Positions 1 through 7,218 of a stretch of 20,192 nt of DNA are shown one piece after another. Origin of the DNA: Clostridia bacterium (GTDB lineage Bacteria; Bacillota_A; Clostridia; UBA1212; UBA1255). Location: the NCBI GenBank assembly GCA_017522515.1, contig JAFWZH010000328.1, positions 1 to 20,192 on the forward strand. The letters run 5' to 3'. Position 1 is the first letter of the stretch, and every line of letters starts with the position of its first letter. The notes under the pieces were generated by a model. It was not told the DNA's origin. It did no database searches and was given only the letters and a program-made list of their open reading frames with translations. The position numbers and the translations under genes are program-made.

Positions 1-2
1 AT

Positions 3-146
3 CCAAAGAATAGCGATGAAAGTGACAGTTTCTTTGATGATTTGTATTCAAGTTATACGATCATGCGTGTTCCTGCCAAGCGTATGATTAATAGTAAAGC
101 TACTGGCAGAGGTAATATAAACGAACTTTTGATTTGTAATTGTTAA
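3..146 (+). CDS. C-terminus of a Dam/DpnM-like DNA adenine methylase (5'-partial)
   Basis: The frame is open from the left edge of the window and ends at TAA 144-146, so only the last 47 codons are present. The residues include VPAKRMINSKATGRG followed by NINELLICN. This matches the usual C-terminus of D12-class N6-adenine methylases (Dam, M.DpnII), which end in a V.AKR.INS...RG.INE.L..N pattern. In that family the enzyme methylates adenine in GATC and protects host DNA from the partner nuclease. The downstream DpnII-like endonuclease fits this. The catalytic motifs (FxGxG, DPPY) lie outside the window and could not be checked. Family assignment from the tail and its neighbours is fairly firm; specificity is inferred. 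Confidence 0.8.
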   Translation, partial: PKNSDESDSFFDDLYSSYTIMRVPAKRMINSKATGRGNINELLICNC

Positions 147-168
147 TTAAGAAAGCGAGGTGAAGGAT

Positions 169-336
169 ATGCCATATGGTGAATATGCAGAATGCCCTAA
201 CTGTGGTAAAACTGCACACGGCGAGGATGAGATTGAGGAACTTTTCGGTTATAGAAATATGGGCGACGGTAGAACGATTCCTCAATCTTGGTGCAGAGAA
301 TGCAGAAGTTCAGGCAGAAACGACGACGATGAATAA
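169..336 (+). CDS. 55-aa zinc-ribbon protein of the restriction-modification operon
   Basis: ATG at 169 follows a purine-rich site (GCGAGGTGAAGG) and the frame ends at TAA 334-336. The protein starts MPYGEYAECPNCGKTAHG and has a second pair of cysteines near the C-terminus (WCRECR), giving a CPNC...CREC treble-clef or zinc-ribbon pattern. An acidic tail (NDDDE) follows. It lies 22 bp after the methylase stop and 53 bp before the endonuclease start, so it is almost certainly co-transcribed with them. No function is known to me. A role as a small DNA-binding controller of the system, or as an accessory subunit of the nuclease, is only inference. Confidence 0.75.
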   Translation: MPYGEYAECPNCGKTAHGEDEIEELFGYRNMGDGRTIPQSWCRECRSSGRNDDDE

Positions 337-342
337 ACAGTA

Positions 343-367
343 TCGGAAGGAGTAACCCTCCTTCCGA
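343..367 (+). promoter_or_regulatory. Perfect 10-bp hairpin in front of the endonuclease gene
   Basis: The arms TCGGAAGGAG (343-352) and CTCCTTCCGA (358-367) are perfectly complementary around a 5-nt loop. The left arm contains a strong AGGAG-like sequence that would be buried in the stem. No T-tract follows, so it is not a classical terminator. It sits 6 bp after the zinc-ribbon stop and 22 bp before the chosen endonuclease start. It could limit nuclease translation, stabilise mRNA after processing, or be a protein-binding site. Confidence 0.7.
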
Positions 368-389
368 CAACTTAATGGAGAAATGTATT

Positions 390-1244
390 ATGGAACGCAA
401 CTTTAAAGACTGGCTCTCAAAATTCCGTGGCAGCATCGCCAATTACGGATATTACATAGATTTCGACAAGGTATATCGCAATGTCAATGAAATCAAGGTT
501 GAACTTAATATCTTCAACTCCCTCATCGGCTCAAAGAATATTGAGGATGATTTCAAAAATATCATTGCGAAATATCCCGAAACGCTGAAATGTATCCCTA
601 TTTTGCTTGCCGTTAGAGCGAACGAAATCTACGCTATGGATGATGACGGAGATTACACATACAACTTCAAAAACGCAAACTGTACTGCTGAACAGTATGC
701 AGAATTTATGCAAAAAACAGGGCTTTTCGATCTGCTTGAAAATCATATCATCAACAACCTAGTTGACTATGTAACGGGTGTTGAAACAGGGCTTGACTCC
801 AACGGGCGAAAGAATCGTGGCGGACATCTTATGGAAGATTTAGTTGAAAGCTTTATTGTTAAGGCTGGCTATGAAAAGGACAAGACCTATTTCAAGGAGA
901 TGTATATTCACGAAATCACGGAGAAATGGAACATTGACCTCTCTGCGATTTCTAATCAAGGCAAGGCGGAAAAGCGTTTCGACTTTGTAATCAAGACCGA
1001 CAAGGTTATTTACGGCATTGAAACGAATTTCTATGCAAGCGGTGGCTCAAAGCTCAACGAAACCGCACGAAGCTATAAGCAGATTGCTCAGGAAGCGGCA
1101 ACTATTGACGGTTTTGAGTTTGTGTGGTTTACAGACGGCTCAGGTTGGACAAGCGCAAGGCATAACCTTGAGGAAACATTTGACGCTATGGAACATATTT
1201 ACTCCATTGATGATTTGGAGACTGGAATAATACATAAAATATAA
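390..1244 (+). CDS. DpnII/MboI-family type II restriction endonuclease
   Basis: This 284-aa protein has the layout of the DpnII family, whose members are about 290 aa and cut GATC. Visible family marks are RGGHLMEDLVE (143-153), RFDFVI (196-201) with D198, GIETNFY (209-215) with E211, and GGSKLNE (218-224). The D...ExN pairing is the probable PD-(D/E)xK-like catalytic core. An in-frame ATG at 375 would add five residues, but GGAG at 377-380 lies nine bases before ATG 390, so 390 is the better start. The gene follows a Dam-like methylase and a zinc-ribbon protein, and precedes the NACHT gene by 16 bp. GC content is near that of the flanking methylase genes. Family assignment is confident; GATC specificity is inferred from the family. 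Confidence 0.9.
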   Translation: MERNFKDWLSKFRGSIANYGYYIDFDKVYRNVNEIKVELNIFNSLIGSKNIEDDFKNIIAKYPETLKCIPILLAVRANEIYAMDDDGDYTYNFKNANCTAEQYAEFMQKTGLFDLLENHIINNLVDYVTGVETGLDSNGRKNRGGHLMEDLVESFIVKAGYEKDKTYFKEMYIHEITEKWNIDLSAISNQGKAEKRFDFVIKTDKVIYGIETNFYASGGSKLNETARSYKQIAQEAATIDGFEFVWFTDGSGWTSARHNLEETFDAMEHIYSIDDLETGIIHKI

Positions 1245-1260
1245 TTAAGGAGCATATAAT

Positions 1261-3099
1261 ATGTCAAGACTAATAAATACTGGAGATGTTGCGACGGATG
1301 TTGCAACTAATTTGATTGAAGATGGGATAAAATTTGCTTGGAACAAGGTGCAAAAATATTTTAAAGATATCAACACACAGCAAAATATTTTACTTGGTAT
1401 AGCATACGAAACATACTTATTACGCACTAAAGAAAAATATGGTAAAATAAAGACAATATTGTACAATCATATTAGGGAAGAATTGTATTCGTTTTATGTT
1501 AATGTGAATTTGAAATATGGTGATAATATAGTAGATTCGTCAGATATAAATAATGTTATTAATTTGACAAATAAAATTATTATTACTGGAACAGGTGGCA
1601 TTGGAAAATCAACATTAATGCATCATTTCTTTCTTAATACTATCGACAACACTAATTATATTCCTGTATTAATTGAATTGCGTTCTGTTGAATTAAATCA
1701 ACAAGAAGATCCAATAAAAGAGGCTATATATAACGCATTAAAAAACAATGGATTTAATTTAGAAAAAGAATACTTTGAATACAGTTTAAACGAGGGTGGT
1801 TATATAATACTTTTAGATGGATACGATGAAGTAAAAAAAGATGTTGCTGGCAAAATTACCAAATCAATTCAAGATTTTTCTGATAAATATCATAAAAATA
1901 AATTTATTGTTTCTTCAAGACCATCTCGGGAATTTATCGGTTGGGAAGGTTTTGATGAACTAACATCCATTCCGCTTTCAAAAGAACAAGCTATCGAATT
2001 GATAAGTAAAATTAAATATGATGAAACGGTAAAAGACAAATTTTTGAAAGAATTGGATAACACACTTTATGATAAACATAAGTCATTTGCTGAAAATCCT
2101 CTTTTACTCACAATAATGCTTTTGACATTTGAAAGCAATGCTAAAATTCCTGAAACTTTAAATGATTTTTATGAACGCGCTTTTAATGTATTGTTTAGAG
2201 AACATGATGCCCTAAAGGATGTTTATGAACGTGAAACATGTACTAAATTAAGTTACGAAAAATTTAAATTAATTTTTTCATATATATGTTTTATTTCATA
2301 TATTCAAAATGAATATGAATTTACCGATGTAACACTGTTGAATTATTTACAAAAAGCACAAGACAAATTTCCTGATATACTATTTGACTCCAACGACTTT
2401 CAACAAGACTTACTTCAGCATGTTTGTATGTTGGTAAAAGATGGCTTATCTTATCGTTTTGTTCATCGTTCTTTCCAAGAATACTTTGCGGCTGTATATA
2501 CAACGAGCAGATTAATCGATGATAAACAGGTAAAATTATTCAAGACCAAATTATCCAAAGATATTATTAACCATGAAACATACTATAAAATGCTTTATGA
2601 TATGCAACCTGAACGTTTTATTAACAACATTCTTTTACCAGGTTTAGCTGAAATAAAAGAGAAAAATGGAAATGATAAATTCACATTAAAAACGCTTGAT
2701 ATTTTATTTATCGAGTTTGTTATAAGAAAAATCTCTAGTGATAACAAATTATATTTAGTAGGTGTTATTTCTATGGATGAAGAAAACAAAGATAAAATTT
2801 ACTATTCAAATATTTATTATTTATGTAAATTTTTAAATCTATCAAAAAACACTGTTTCAGAAGAACAAAAAAATAATATTGATCTGATAATCCGTAAACA
2901 TTTTGATGTTGAAAAATTAATTAATAATGAGTATATATCCAAACCAATAAACGAATTACCACTGTTTAACGATGAAGAACTTAATTCTGTTTTTTTCTAT
3001 CAAAAAAACATGTTCTTATATGGAATGGAGATATTAAATAGATATTCTAAGCCGTCATCAAACGAATTAACAATATCAAGTTTAATTGAGGAACTATGA
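1261..3099 (+). CDS. NACHT-family STAND NTPase embedded in the restriction-modification operon
   Basis: This 612-aa protein has a Walker A motif GTGGIGKS (110-117), a Walker B/NACHT signature LLDGYDE (184-190), a sensor-like SSRPS near 220, and the typical end of the NACHT winged-helix region, VHRSFQEYF (401-409). About 100 N-terminal residues, without a nuclease motif I recognise, precede the NTPase. About 200 residues follow, with no evident leucine-rich or TPR repeats. AAGGAG at 1247-1252 supports the ATG. NACHT proteins in bacteria (bNACHT) are known as antiphage sensors that oligomerise with ATP. Here the gene lies 16 bp after the endonuclease stop and 1 bp before the second methylase. 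It is visibly AT-richer than both (for example 27% GC at 1561-1620 against 48% at 781-840), which suggests later acquisition. A functional link with the nuclease is inference. Confidence 0.93.
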   Translation: MSRLINTGDVATDVATNLIEDGIKFAWNKVQKYFKDINTQQNILLGIAYETYLLRTKEKYGKIKTILYNHIREELYSFYVNVNLKYGDNIVDSSDINNVINLTNKIIITGTGGIGKSTLMHHFFLNTIDNTNYIPVLIELRSVELNQQEDPIKEAIYNALKNNGFNLEKEYFEYSLNEGGYIILLDGYDEVKKDVAGKITKSIQDFSDKYHKNKFIVSSRPSREFIGWEGFDELTSIPLSKEQAIELISKIKYDETVKDKFLKELDNTLYDKHKSFAENPLLLTIMLLTFESNAKIPETLNDFYERAFNVLFREHDALKDVYERETCTKLSYEKFKLIFSYICFISYIQNEYEFTDVTLLNYLQKAQDKFPDILFDSNDFQQDLLQHVCMLVKDGLSYRFVHRSFQEYFAAVYTTSRLIDDKQVKLFKTKLSKDIINHETYYKMLYDMQPERFINNILLPGLAEIKEKNGNDKFTLKTLDILFIEFVIRKISSDNKLYLVGVISMDEENKDKIYYSNIYYLCKFLNLSKNTVSEEQKNNIDLIIRKHFDVEKLINNEYISKPINELPLFNDEELNSVFFYQKNMFLYGMEILNRYSKPSSNELTISSLIEEL

Positions 3100-3100
3100 T

Positions 3101-3844
3101 ATGAAAAAAATAGTCAAATGGCACCCCGATGACTTCGAACTTGAAATGACAACCCACTGGTCATTTCCAAAGCGTGGAGATTGGGCTACACACGATGCAA
3201 AATGGCGAGGAAACTGGTCGCCATATATTCCGAGAAACATCATTCTCCGTTACTCTCAGGAGGGAGATTTAGTTCTCGACCAGTTCGCAGGCGGCGGAAC
3301 AACTCTTGTTGAAGCCAAACTGCTCAACCGTAATATAATCGGTATCGACATAAATGATGTTGCTCTTGAACGCTGTCGGGAGAAAACCTCTTTCGACTAT
3401 GAGCCTGCAAAGGGTAAGGTTTATATCAAGAAAGGTGACGCTCGTAATCTTGACGGTATTCCCGACGAGAGCATCGACCTTATCTGCACTCATCCGCCAT
3501 ACGCTGATATTATCAAGTATAGTGAGGGCATAGACGGAGATTTATCACAGCTTAAAGTCAATGATTTTCTTGAACAAATGAAGCCTGTCGCAGAAGAAAG
3601 CTTCCGTGTTCTGAAGAAAGGCAAATTCTGTGCTGTTCTTATGGGCGATACTCGTCAGAAAGGCTGTATGATTCCCATGAGCTTTGATGTAATGAAGATA
3701 TTTCAGGATGCAGGCTTTACTTTGAAAGAACTTATCATAAAGGAACAGCATAATTGCAGAGCAACTGGATATTGGAAAACAAACAGCGTGAAATACAACT
3801 TTTTGCTGATTGCTCACGAGTATTTGTTTATTTTCAGAAAGTAA
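3101..3844 (+). CDS. Second site-specific DNA methylase (N4/N6 amino type)
   Basis: This 247-aa protein carries methylase motif I as VLDQFAGGGTT (58-68), which binds S-adenosylmethionine, and then a catalytic motif IV of the (S/D)PPY class written as THPPY (130-134). Motif I precedes motif IV. The N-terminus (HWSFPKRGDWATHDAKWRG) is characteristic of a Firmicute methylase family that I recall next to restriction enzymes. A TTG at 3086 is possible, but GAGG at 3088-3091 is correctly spaced for ATG 3101, one base after the NACHT stop. DpnII systems often have two methylases, one for double-stranded and one for single-stranded GATC. That this enzyme plays the second role is inference. GC content resembles the endonuclease gene, not the NACHT gene. 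Confidence 0.88.
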   Translation: MKKIVKWHPDDFELEMTTHWSFPKRGDWATHDAKWRGNWSPYIPRNIILRYSQEGDLVLDQFAGGGTTLVEAKLLNRNIIGIDINDVALERCREKTSFDYEPAKGKVYIKKGDARNLDGIPDESIDLICTHPPYADIIKYSEGIDGDLSQLKVNDFLEQMKPVAEESFRVLKKGKFCAVLMGDTRQKGCMIPMSFDVMKIFQDAGFTLKELIIKEQHNCRATGYWKTNSVKYNFLLIAHEYLFIFRK

Positions 3845-3895
3845 AGTAATCATAATTTCACAATTCCCAAAACTTTGTAGTACTGTAATACGTAG

Positions 3896-3926
3896 CCCCT
3901 ATCGAGTATCAACTCGACGGGGGTTT
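3896..3926 (+). terminator. Weak terminator-like hairpin after the restriction operon
   Basis: CCCC TA TCGAG and CTCGA CG GGGG pair around the loop TATCA with a 2x2 internal mismatch, followed by a short GTTTC. It lies about 50 bp after the methylase stop. The T-tract is poor, so termination is probably shared with the stronger structure at 4009-4043. Confidence 0.5.
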
Positions 3927-3976
3927 CACATTTATACATAAAAGATTTCACTTAACAACAGTTCCTGTCATTTACT

Positions 3977-4043
3977 CTCAACACCGTCTATAAACCTACC
4001 CTTTTGTAGACGGTGTTTGAGTGTACTCAAATGCCGTCTTTTT
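3977..4043 (+). terminator. Three-arm terminator/antiterminator-like structure
   Basis: Arm A (3977-3990, CTCAACACCGTCTA) pairs almost perfectly with arm B (4007-4021, TAGACGGTGTTTGAG). The inner part of arm B (4009-4021) can instead pair with arm C (4026-4038, CTCAAATGCCGTC), with two mismatches, around a 4-nt loop, followed by T5 at 4039-4043. B-C is a good intrinsic terminator; A-B would exclude it. It lies between the restriction operon and the promoter of the resolvase operon, so it would act on read-through from the left. Confidence 0.65.
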
Positions 4044-4044
4044 A

Positions 4045-4107
4045 TGTCTATAAAAGTATAAAATAATTTTCAGATATATCCGAAAATAGTATTGACATTT
4101 ATAGACA
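4045..4107. repeat. Inverted repeat, candidate resolvase binding site
   Basis: TGTCTATAAA at 4045-4054 is exactly inverted as TTTATAGACA at 4098-4107. A related CGTCTATAAA occurs at 3985-3994. The right arm lies inside the promoter spacer of the adjacent resolvase gene. Small serine resolvases often bind dyads just upstream of their own gene and repress it, so a res-like site is plausible but unproven. Confidence 0.45.
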
Positions 4108-4120
4108 AAAATGATATAAT
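4092..4120 (+). promoter_or_regulatory. Consensus promoter of the resolvase operon
   Basis: TTGACA at 4092-4097, a 17-bp spacer and TATAAT at 4115-4120 form a perfect sigma-A type promoter, with an extended TGA before the -10. It lies 26 bp before the resolvase ATG, and the AAAGGAG ribosome site is at 4131-4137. No later promoter was seen up to 7218, so it probably drives all four downstream genes. Confidence 0.9.
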
Positions 4121-4146
4121 AGATAATAGAAAAGGAGAATGGTAAA

Positions 4147-4809
4147 ATGATATATGGATATGCTCGTGTATCCACGAAAGAGCAAAACCTTGATCGACAA
4201 ATTATAGCCCTACGTGAGATTGTGCCTGATGAGCGCAACATCATCACGGACAAGCAGAGTGGCAAAACCTTTGACCGTAAAGGCTACAATAGCCTCGTGG
4301 GAACTGATACAACCTCCCCGATGCTCCGTGAGGGAGACACACTTGTAATATTATCTCTTGACAGGCTTGGTAGGGATTATGCGGAAATACAAAGGCAATG
4401 GCAGCATATCACTCAAACCTTAAAAGCAAATATTAAAGTGATTGATATGCCAATACTCGATACCGACAACAAAAACGACTTGGAACGCAGGCTTATATCC
4501 GATATTGTATTACAGCTCCTTGCATTTGTTGCTGATAAGGAACGACAGACAACGTTAGAACGTCAGCGGCAAGGTATAGCATCAATGCCGTATGGCTCAG
4601 AGCTGACAAGGGACGGCAAACTTAAAAAAGTAAGCGTAAAGACAAAGAGACCTGTAGGCAGACCGCAACTCGCTTTTCCAGAAGATTGGGAACAAAATTA
4701 TCTTGACTGGAAAGGTGGTAAAATCACCGCCAAATGCTGTATGGAGAAGCTTGGTTTAAAGCGGTCTACTTTCTATAAGCTTGCGAAGATTTATTCAGAA
4801 AAGGAGTGA
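4147..4809 (+). CDS. Small serine recombinase (resolvase/invertase family)
   Basis: This 220-aa protein begins MIYGYARVSTKEQNLDRQ, the resolvase N-terminus with catalytic Ser9 and Arg7. It continues with LSLDRLGRD and the long E-helix region LAFVADKERQTTLERQRQGI. A C-terminal helix-turn-helix lies in the last 50 residues (LGLKRSTFYKLAKIY). The usual length for Tn3/Gin-like resolvases is 180-220 aa. It would catalyse site-specific recombination at short dyads, such as resolution of co-integrates or dimers of a mobile element. The inverted repeat overlapping its promoter is a candidate target. The HipA-like gene starts four bases after its stop, so the two are translationally linked. Confidence 0.92.
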   Translation: MIYGYARVSTKEQNLDRQIIALREIVPDERNIITDKQSGKTFDRKGYNSLVGTDTTSPMLREGDTLVILSLDRLGRDYAEIQRQWQHITQTLKANIKVIDMPILDTDNKNDLERRLISDIVLQLLAFVADKERQTTLERQRQGIASMPYGSELTRDGKLKKVSVKTKRPVGRPQLAFPEDWEQNYLDWKGGKITAKCCMEKLGLKRSTFYKLAKIYSEKE

Positions 4810-4813
4810 TACA

Positions 4814-6450
4814 ATGTATTTATTAATGAATAAAAATAATATCGTTGCTACATTTGACAAAAACCTGAATCAGAATTGAGTATCAGCACTTCTTTTAAAG
4901 TAAACGAAACTTTGGGTAAATTGCCTTATGGCTTTGACGATATTAACACTTGGCTAGATGGTCGTAAATCCTTAAAACATAATAAGCACCTTACTGAAAT
5001 AATGAAAAGGTTGGGCTGTTATTATAATGAAGGATTTATACGTATAACTCACGCTGCTACTATAAACGATACATTTTGAGTAAAGACTGATACCGAACAG
5101 ATTTCCTGGGAACAAATATCGCTGTATCGAAATCAATTCACTGAAGCCATCTCGAAATTGGCTTTTAAAGGTGTTGGATTATATGATGCAGTATTTTCGT
5201 CAACATCACCAGAACTTGCTTGTGAAGGTTCTTTTAGAAAGTGTTTTCGAAAAGAAGCTGAAACAGGAGAATGGAGAAGCGACATCTTTATTTACAAAAG
5301 AGGTAGTGAGGGGTTTTCCAACGCAGGGCTTGAACCTTATTGTGAGGTCTTATCCTCAGAAATTGCACAGATAATTTGTCCTAATGCAGTTTCTTATGAA
5401 CTTACAAGACTTCACGGTAAGCTTGCTTCACGTTGCAATCTTTTCACTAATGAAAAGTATGGCTATGTTTCGTTTGCAAAGCTTGCCGATGTAAAAAAGA
5501 TGAACTTTGAAGATATGTTCTATTACTTCATCGAACACGGAGCTGAACAACAATTTCGTGAAATGATTGTTCTTGATGCGTTGTGCTTCAACGAAGATAG
5601 GCACGCAGGAAATTTCGGAATGATGTTTAATAACGACACAATGGAACTTGTAAAAATGTCCCCCATATTCGACTTAAATATTTCCTTGCTTGCTCACGTT
5701 AAAGATGATGAATTGTCAAATGTCGGAGATATCCTATATGCTCGAACACCTGTATTTGGTGATGATTTCACGAGAATGGGACAAATTGCCTGCAATGATA
5801 TAATCCGTGAAAGAGTAAAGGATATTAAGGATTTCACATTTAAATTCAGAGGAAACAATACTTTTTCTCCTGAAAGAGTTCACATTCTTGAAAATATTGT
5901 AAGAAAACAGGCAGAAGCTATATTGTCAACAGATAAGCTCTTTACAAAAGATGTATTTATCTCCCAAAAAGAGCTTGAATTTACAAAATTAAAAAAAGCG
6001 TCAAATGAAGCCTTTCTTTTAATGGAAGCTTTTGAAACAAAGATACGAGAACCGCTTTCGCAAATGGATTACTTAACAAGTCGCTGTGGAAAAATAGGCA
6101 ACGTCCAATGTTTTGTAAAAAACTCGGAAGGCTCATTTGAAATGGCAATCGATTTCCTTAATGGTTCAATTTCAATAAGGCTTAATGACTGGATAATCAC
6201 CCCCGAAAAACTTAAAGAGAAATTGCCGCAAAAATATACCATTTACCAAAAGACAATAAATGAACTACAAGCGTTTATGCGTGAGAAACAAGATGAACGC
6301 TTTAATTTATCAGCCCCCTCTTTCCGTGAGATTTGTGAAGCAGCACAAGAGAAGTTTTATAATGGCAATGGCTATTATCCTACATCCGAGGAAGCTGTGA
6401 GACTTACCGATGAGGCAAAAGAAGAAATTGCAAGAGAAAAAGAGGAGTAA
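4814..6450 (+). pseudogene. HipA-like kinase gene broken by a frameshift and a nonsense codon
   Basis: Translation starts well at ATG 4814 (MYLLMNKNNIVATFDK, with AAGGAG upstream) but stops at 4877. The remaining protein continues in the -1 frame from about 4861. One base missing from the A-run at 4859-4863 would explain this. A second lesion is TGA at 5077-5079, between THAATINDTF and VKTDTEQ, where relatives as I recall them have tryptophan (DTFWVK). From 5158 an intact 430-codon stretch remains. It includes LFTNEKYGYV, the kinase-loop signature NEDRHAGNFG (fragment residues 145-154) and the metal-binding SPIFD (168-172). HipA kinases phosphorylate aminoacyl-tRNA synthetases as toxins. Loss of the N-terminus makes normal function unlikely, although a truncated product from an internal start cannot be excluded. 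Confidence 0.85.
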
Positions 6451-6452
6451 AA

Positions 6453-6941
6453 ATGAAATACCTTACTGGAATACACGCACTAAATCTCCCCTGCAAACTT
6501 AATACTTGCGGCGACTGGCACTGCTCTGGCTTACGATGGGAGAATTTATCATTGCAAGAAAGCGAGCAGAGTATATGGGGCGATTATGGAATTGAACTCC
6601 ACATGAGTATTCCGTTTTTATCCGAAACTGATACCTACAATGTAGCAAATCATATCCGTGCTTTACTCGATTTATTGTATGAGGGCAATTTTAGCATAGC
6701 ACAGGGTATGAAAGAGGATTTTATTTGCACAGATGAATACGATGAAGAGATTTTCGGTAAAGTGCTTTTGCTGAAAGGTTTTCAGTCGTGGAATAGCATA
6801 AATGATTTTATGCTATTAGAATATAAAGATAAATGGAGTGATTACTTAAATGACCGAAAAAATGTTTTGCGACAACGCTCATTGGCAGGCTTTTACGGAC
6901 AGCGTCAGACGGCTAAAAAACAGCGATGTATGCCATATTAG
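6453..6941 (+). CDS. Conserved hypothetical protein next to the HipA-like gene, probably with a run-on C-terminus
   Basis: ATG 6453 lies two bases after the HipA-like stop and has GAGGAG upstream. The 162-aa product starts MKYLTGIHALNLPCKLNTCG and contains DWHCSGLRWEN and a hydrophobic helix near HIRALLDLLYEGNF. No catalytic motif or membrane segment is recognised. I recall similar proteins beside HipA-like kinases and DUF6075 proteins in Firmicute mobile elements, but I do not know their function. The last 30 codons overlap the next gene in another frame and are basic and low in conservation character (RKNVLRQRSLAGFYGQ). A one-base insertion near 6847 (TACTAA read as TACTTAA) may have removed the original stop. 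An antitoxin or partner role is speculative. Confidence 0.7.
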   Translation: MKYLTGIHALNLPCKLNTCGDWHCSGLRWENLSLQESEQSIWGDYGIELHMSIPFLSETDTYNVANHIRALLDLLYEGNFSIAQGMKEDFICTDEYDEEIFGKVLLLKGFQSWNSINDFMLLEYKDKWSDYLNDRKNVLRQRSLAGFYGQRQTAKKQRCMPY

Positions 6942-7218
6942 CCTTGCTTATTTGCTGACAGTCGATACTGTCACCAGAGACCATATTGACGATTGTTTTG
7001 ACTTTGATAATGACAGCATAAAACTTGATGCTCTCAAAAAGAGTTGGCAGACAAGCACATCACTAAAGACAACACGTCTTTCCTTTAACCTGTGGAATGG
7101 CTGCTACTCCGACGGAGCGTTTACGTCTTCTGCCAAGATGTACACAGTTGAAGAGATATTTAACTCGCCGCTCGCAGAGTATTACTGGCAAGCTATCAAA
7201 CTCAGGTTTAACCTTTGA
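6850..7218 (+). CDS. DUF6075 family protein
   Basis: This 122-aa protein contains the family pattern YLLTVDTVTRDHIDDCFDFD followed by SWQTSTSLKTTRLSFNLWNG and ends with SPLAEYYWQAIKLRF. The function of DUF6075 is unknown to me; members are common in Firmicute integrative elements. ATG 6850 is chosen because the family N-terminus (FCDNAHWQAF) begins right after it, although this overlaps the preceding frame by 92 bp. There is no clear Shine-Dalgarno, so translation may be coupled to the upstream gene. It is probably the last gene of the operon that starts at 4147. Confidence 0.75.
   Translation: MTEKMFCDNAHWQAFTDSVRRLKNSDVCHISLAYLLTVDTVTRDHIDDCFDFDNDSIKLDALKKSWQTSTSLKTTRLSFNLWNGCYSDGAFTSSAKMYTVEEIFNSPLAEYYWQAIKLRFNL

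Noticed and set aside
3996..4265. 89-codon - strand open frame
   Set aside because: It is antisense to the resolvase start, its promoter and the terminator, and its composition is typical of a shadow frame.
5077..5079. TGA read as tryptophan (altered genetic code)
   Set aside because: Many other genes here end naturally with TGA (NACHT, resolvase, relaxase), and the same gene also has a frameshift, so decay is the simpler reading.
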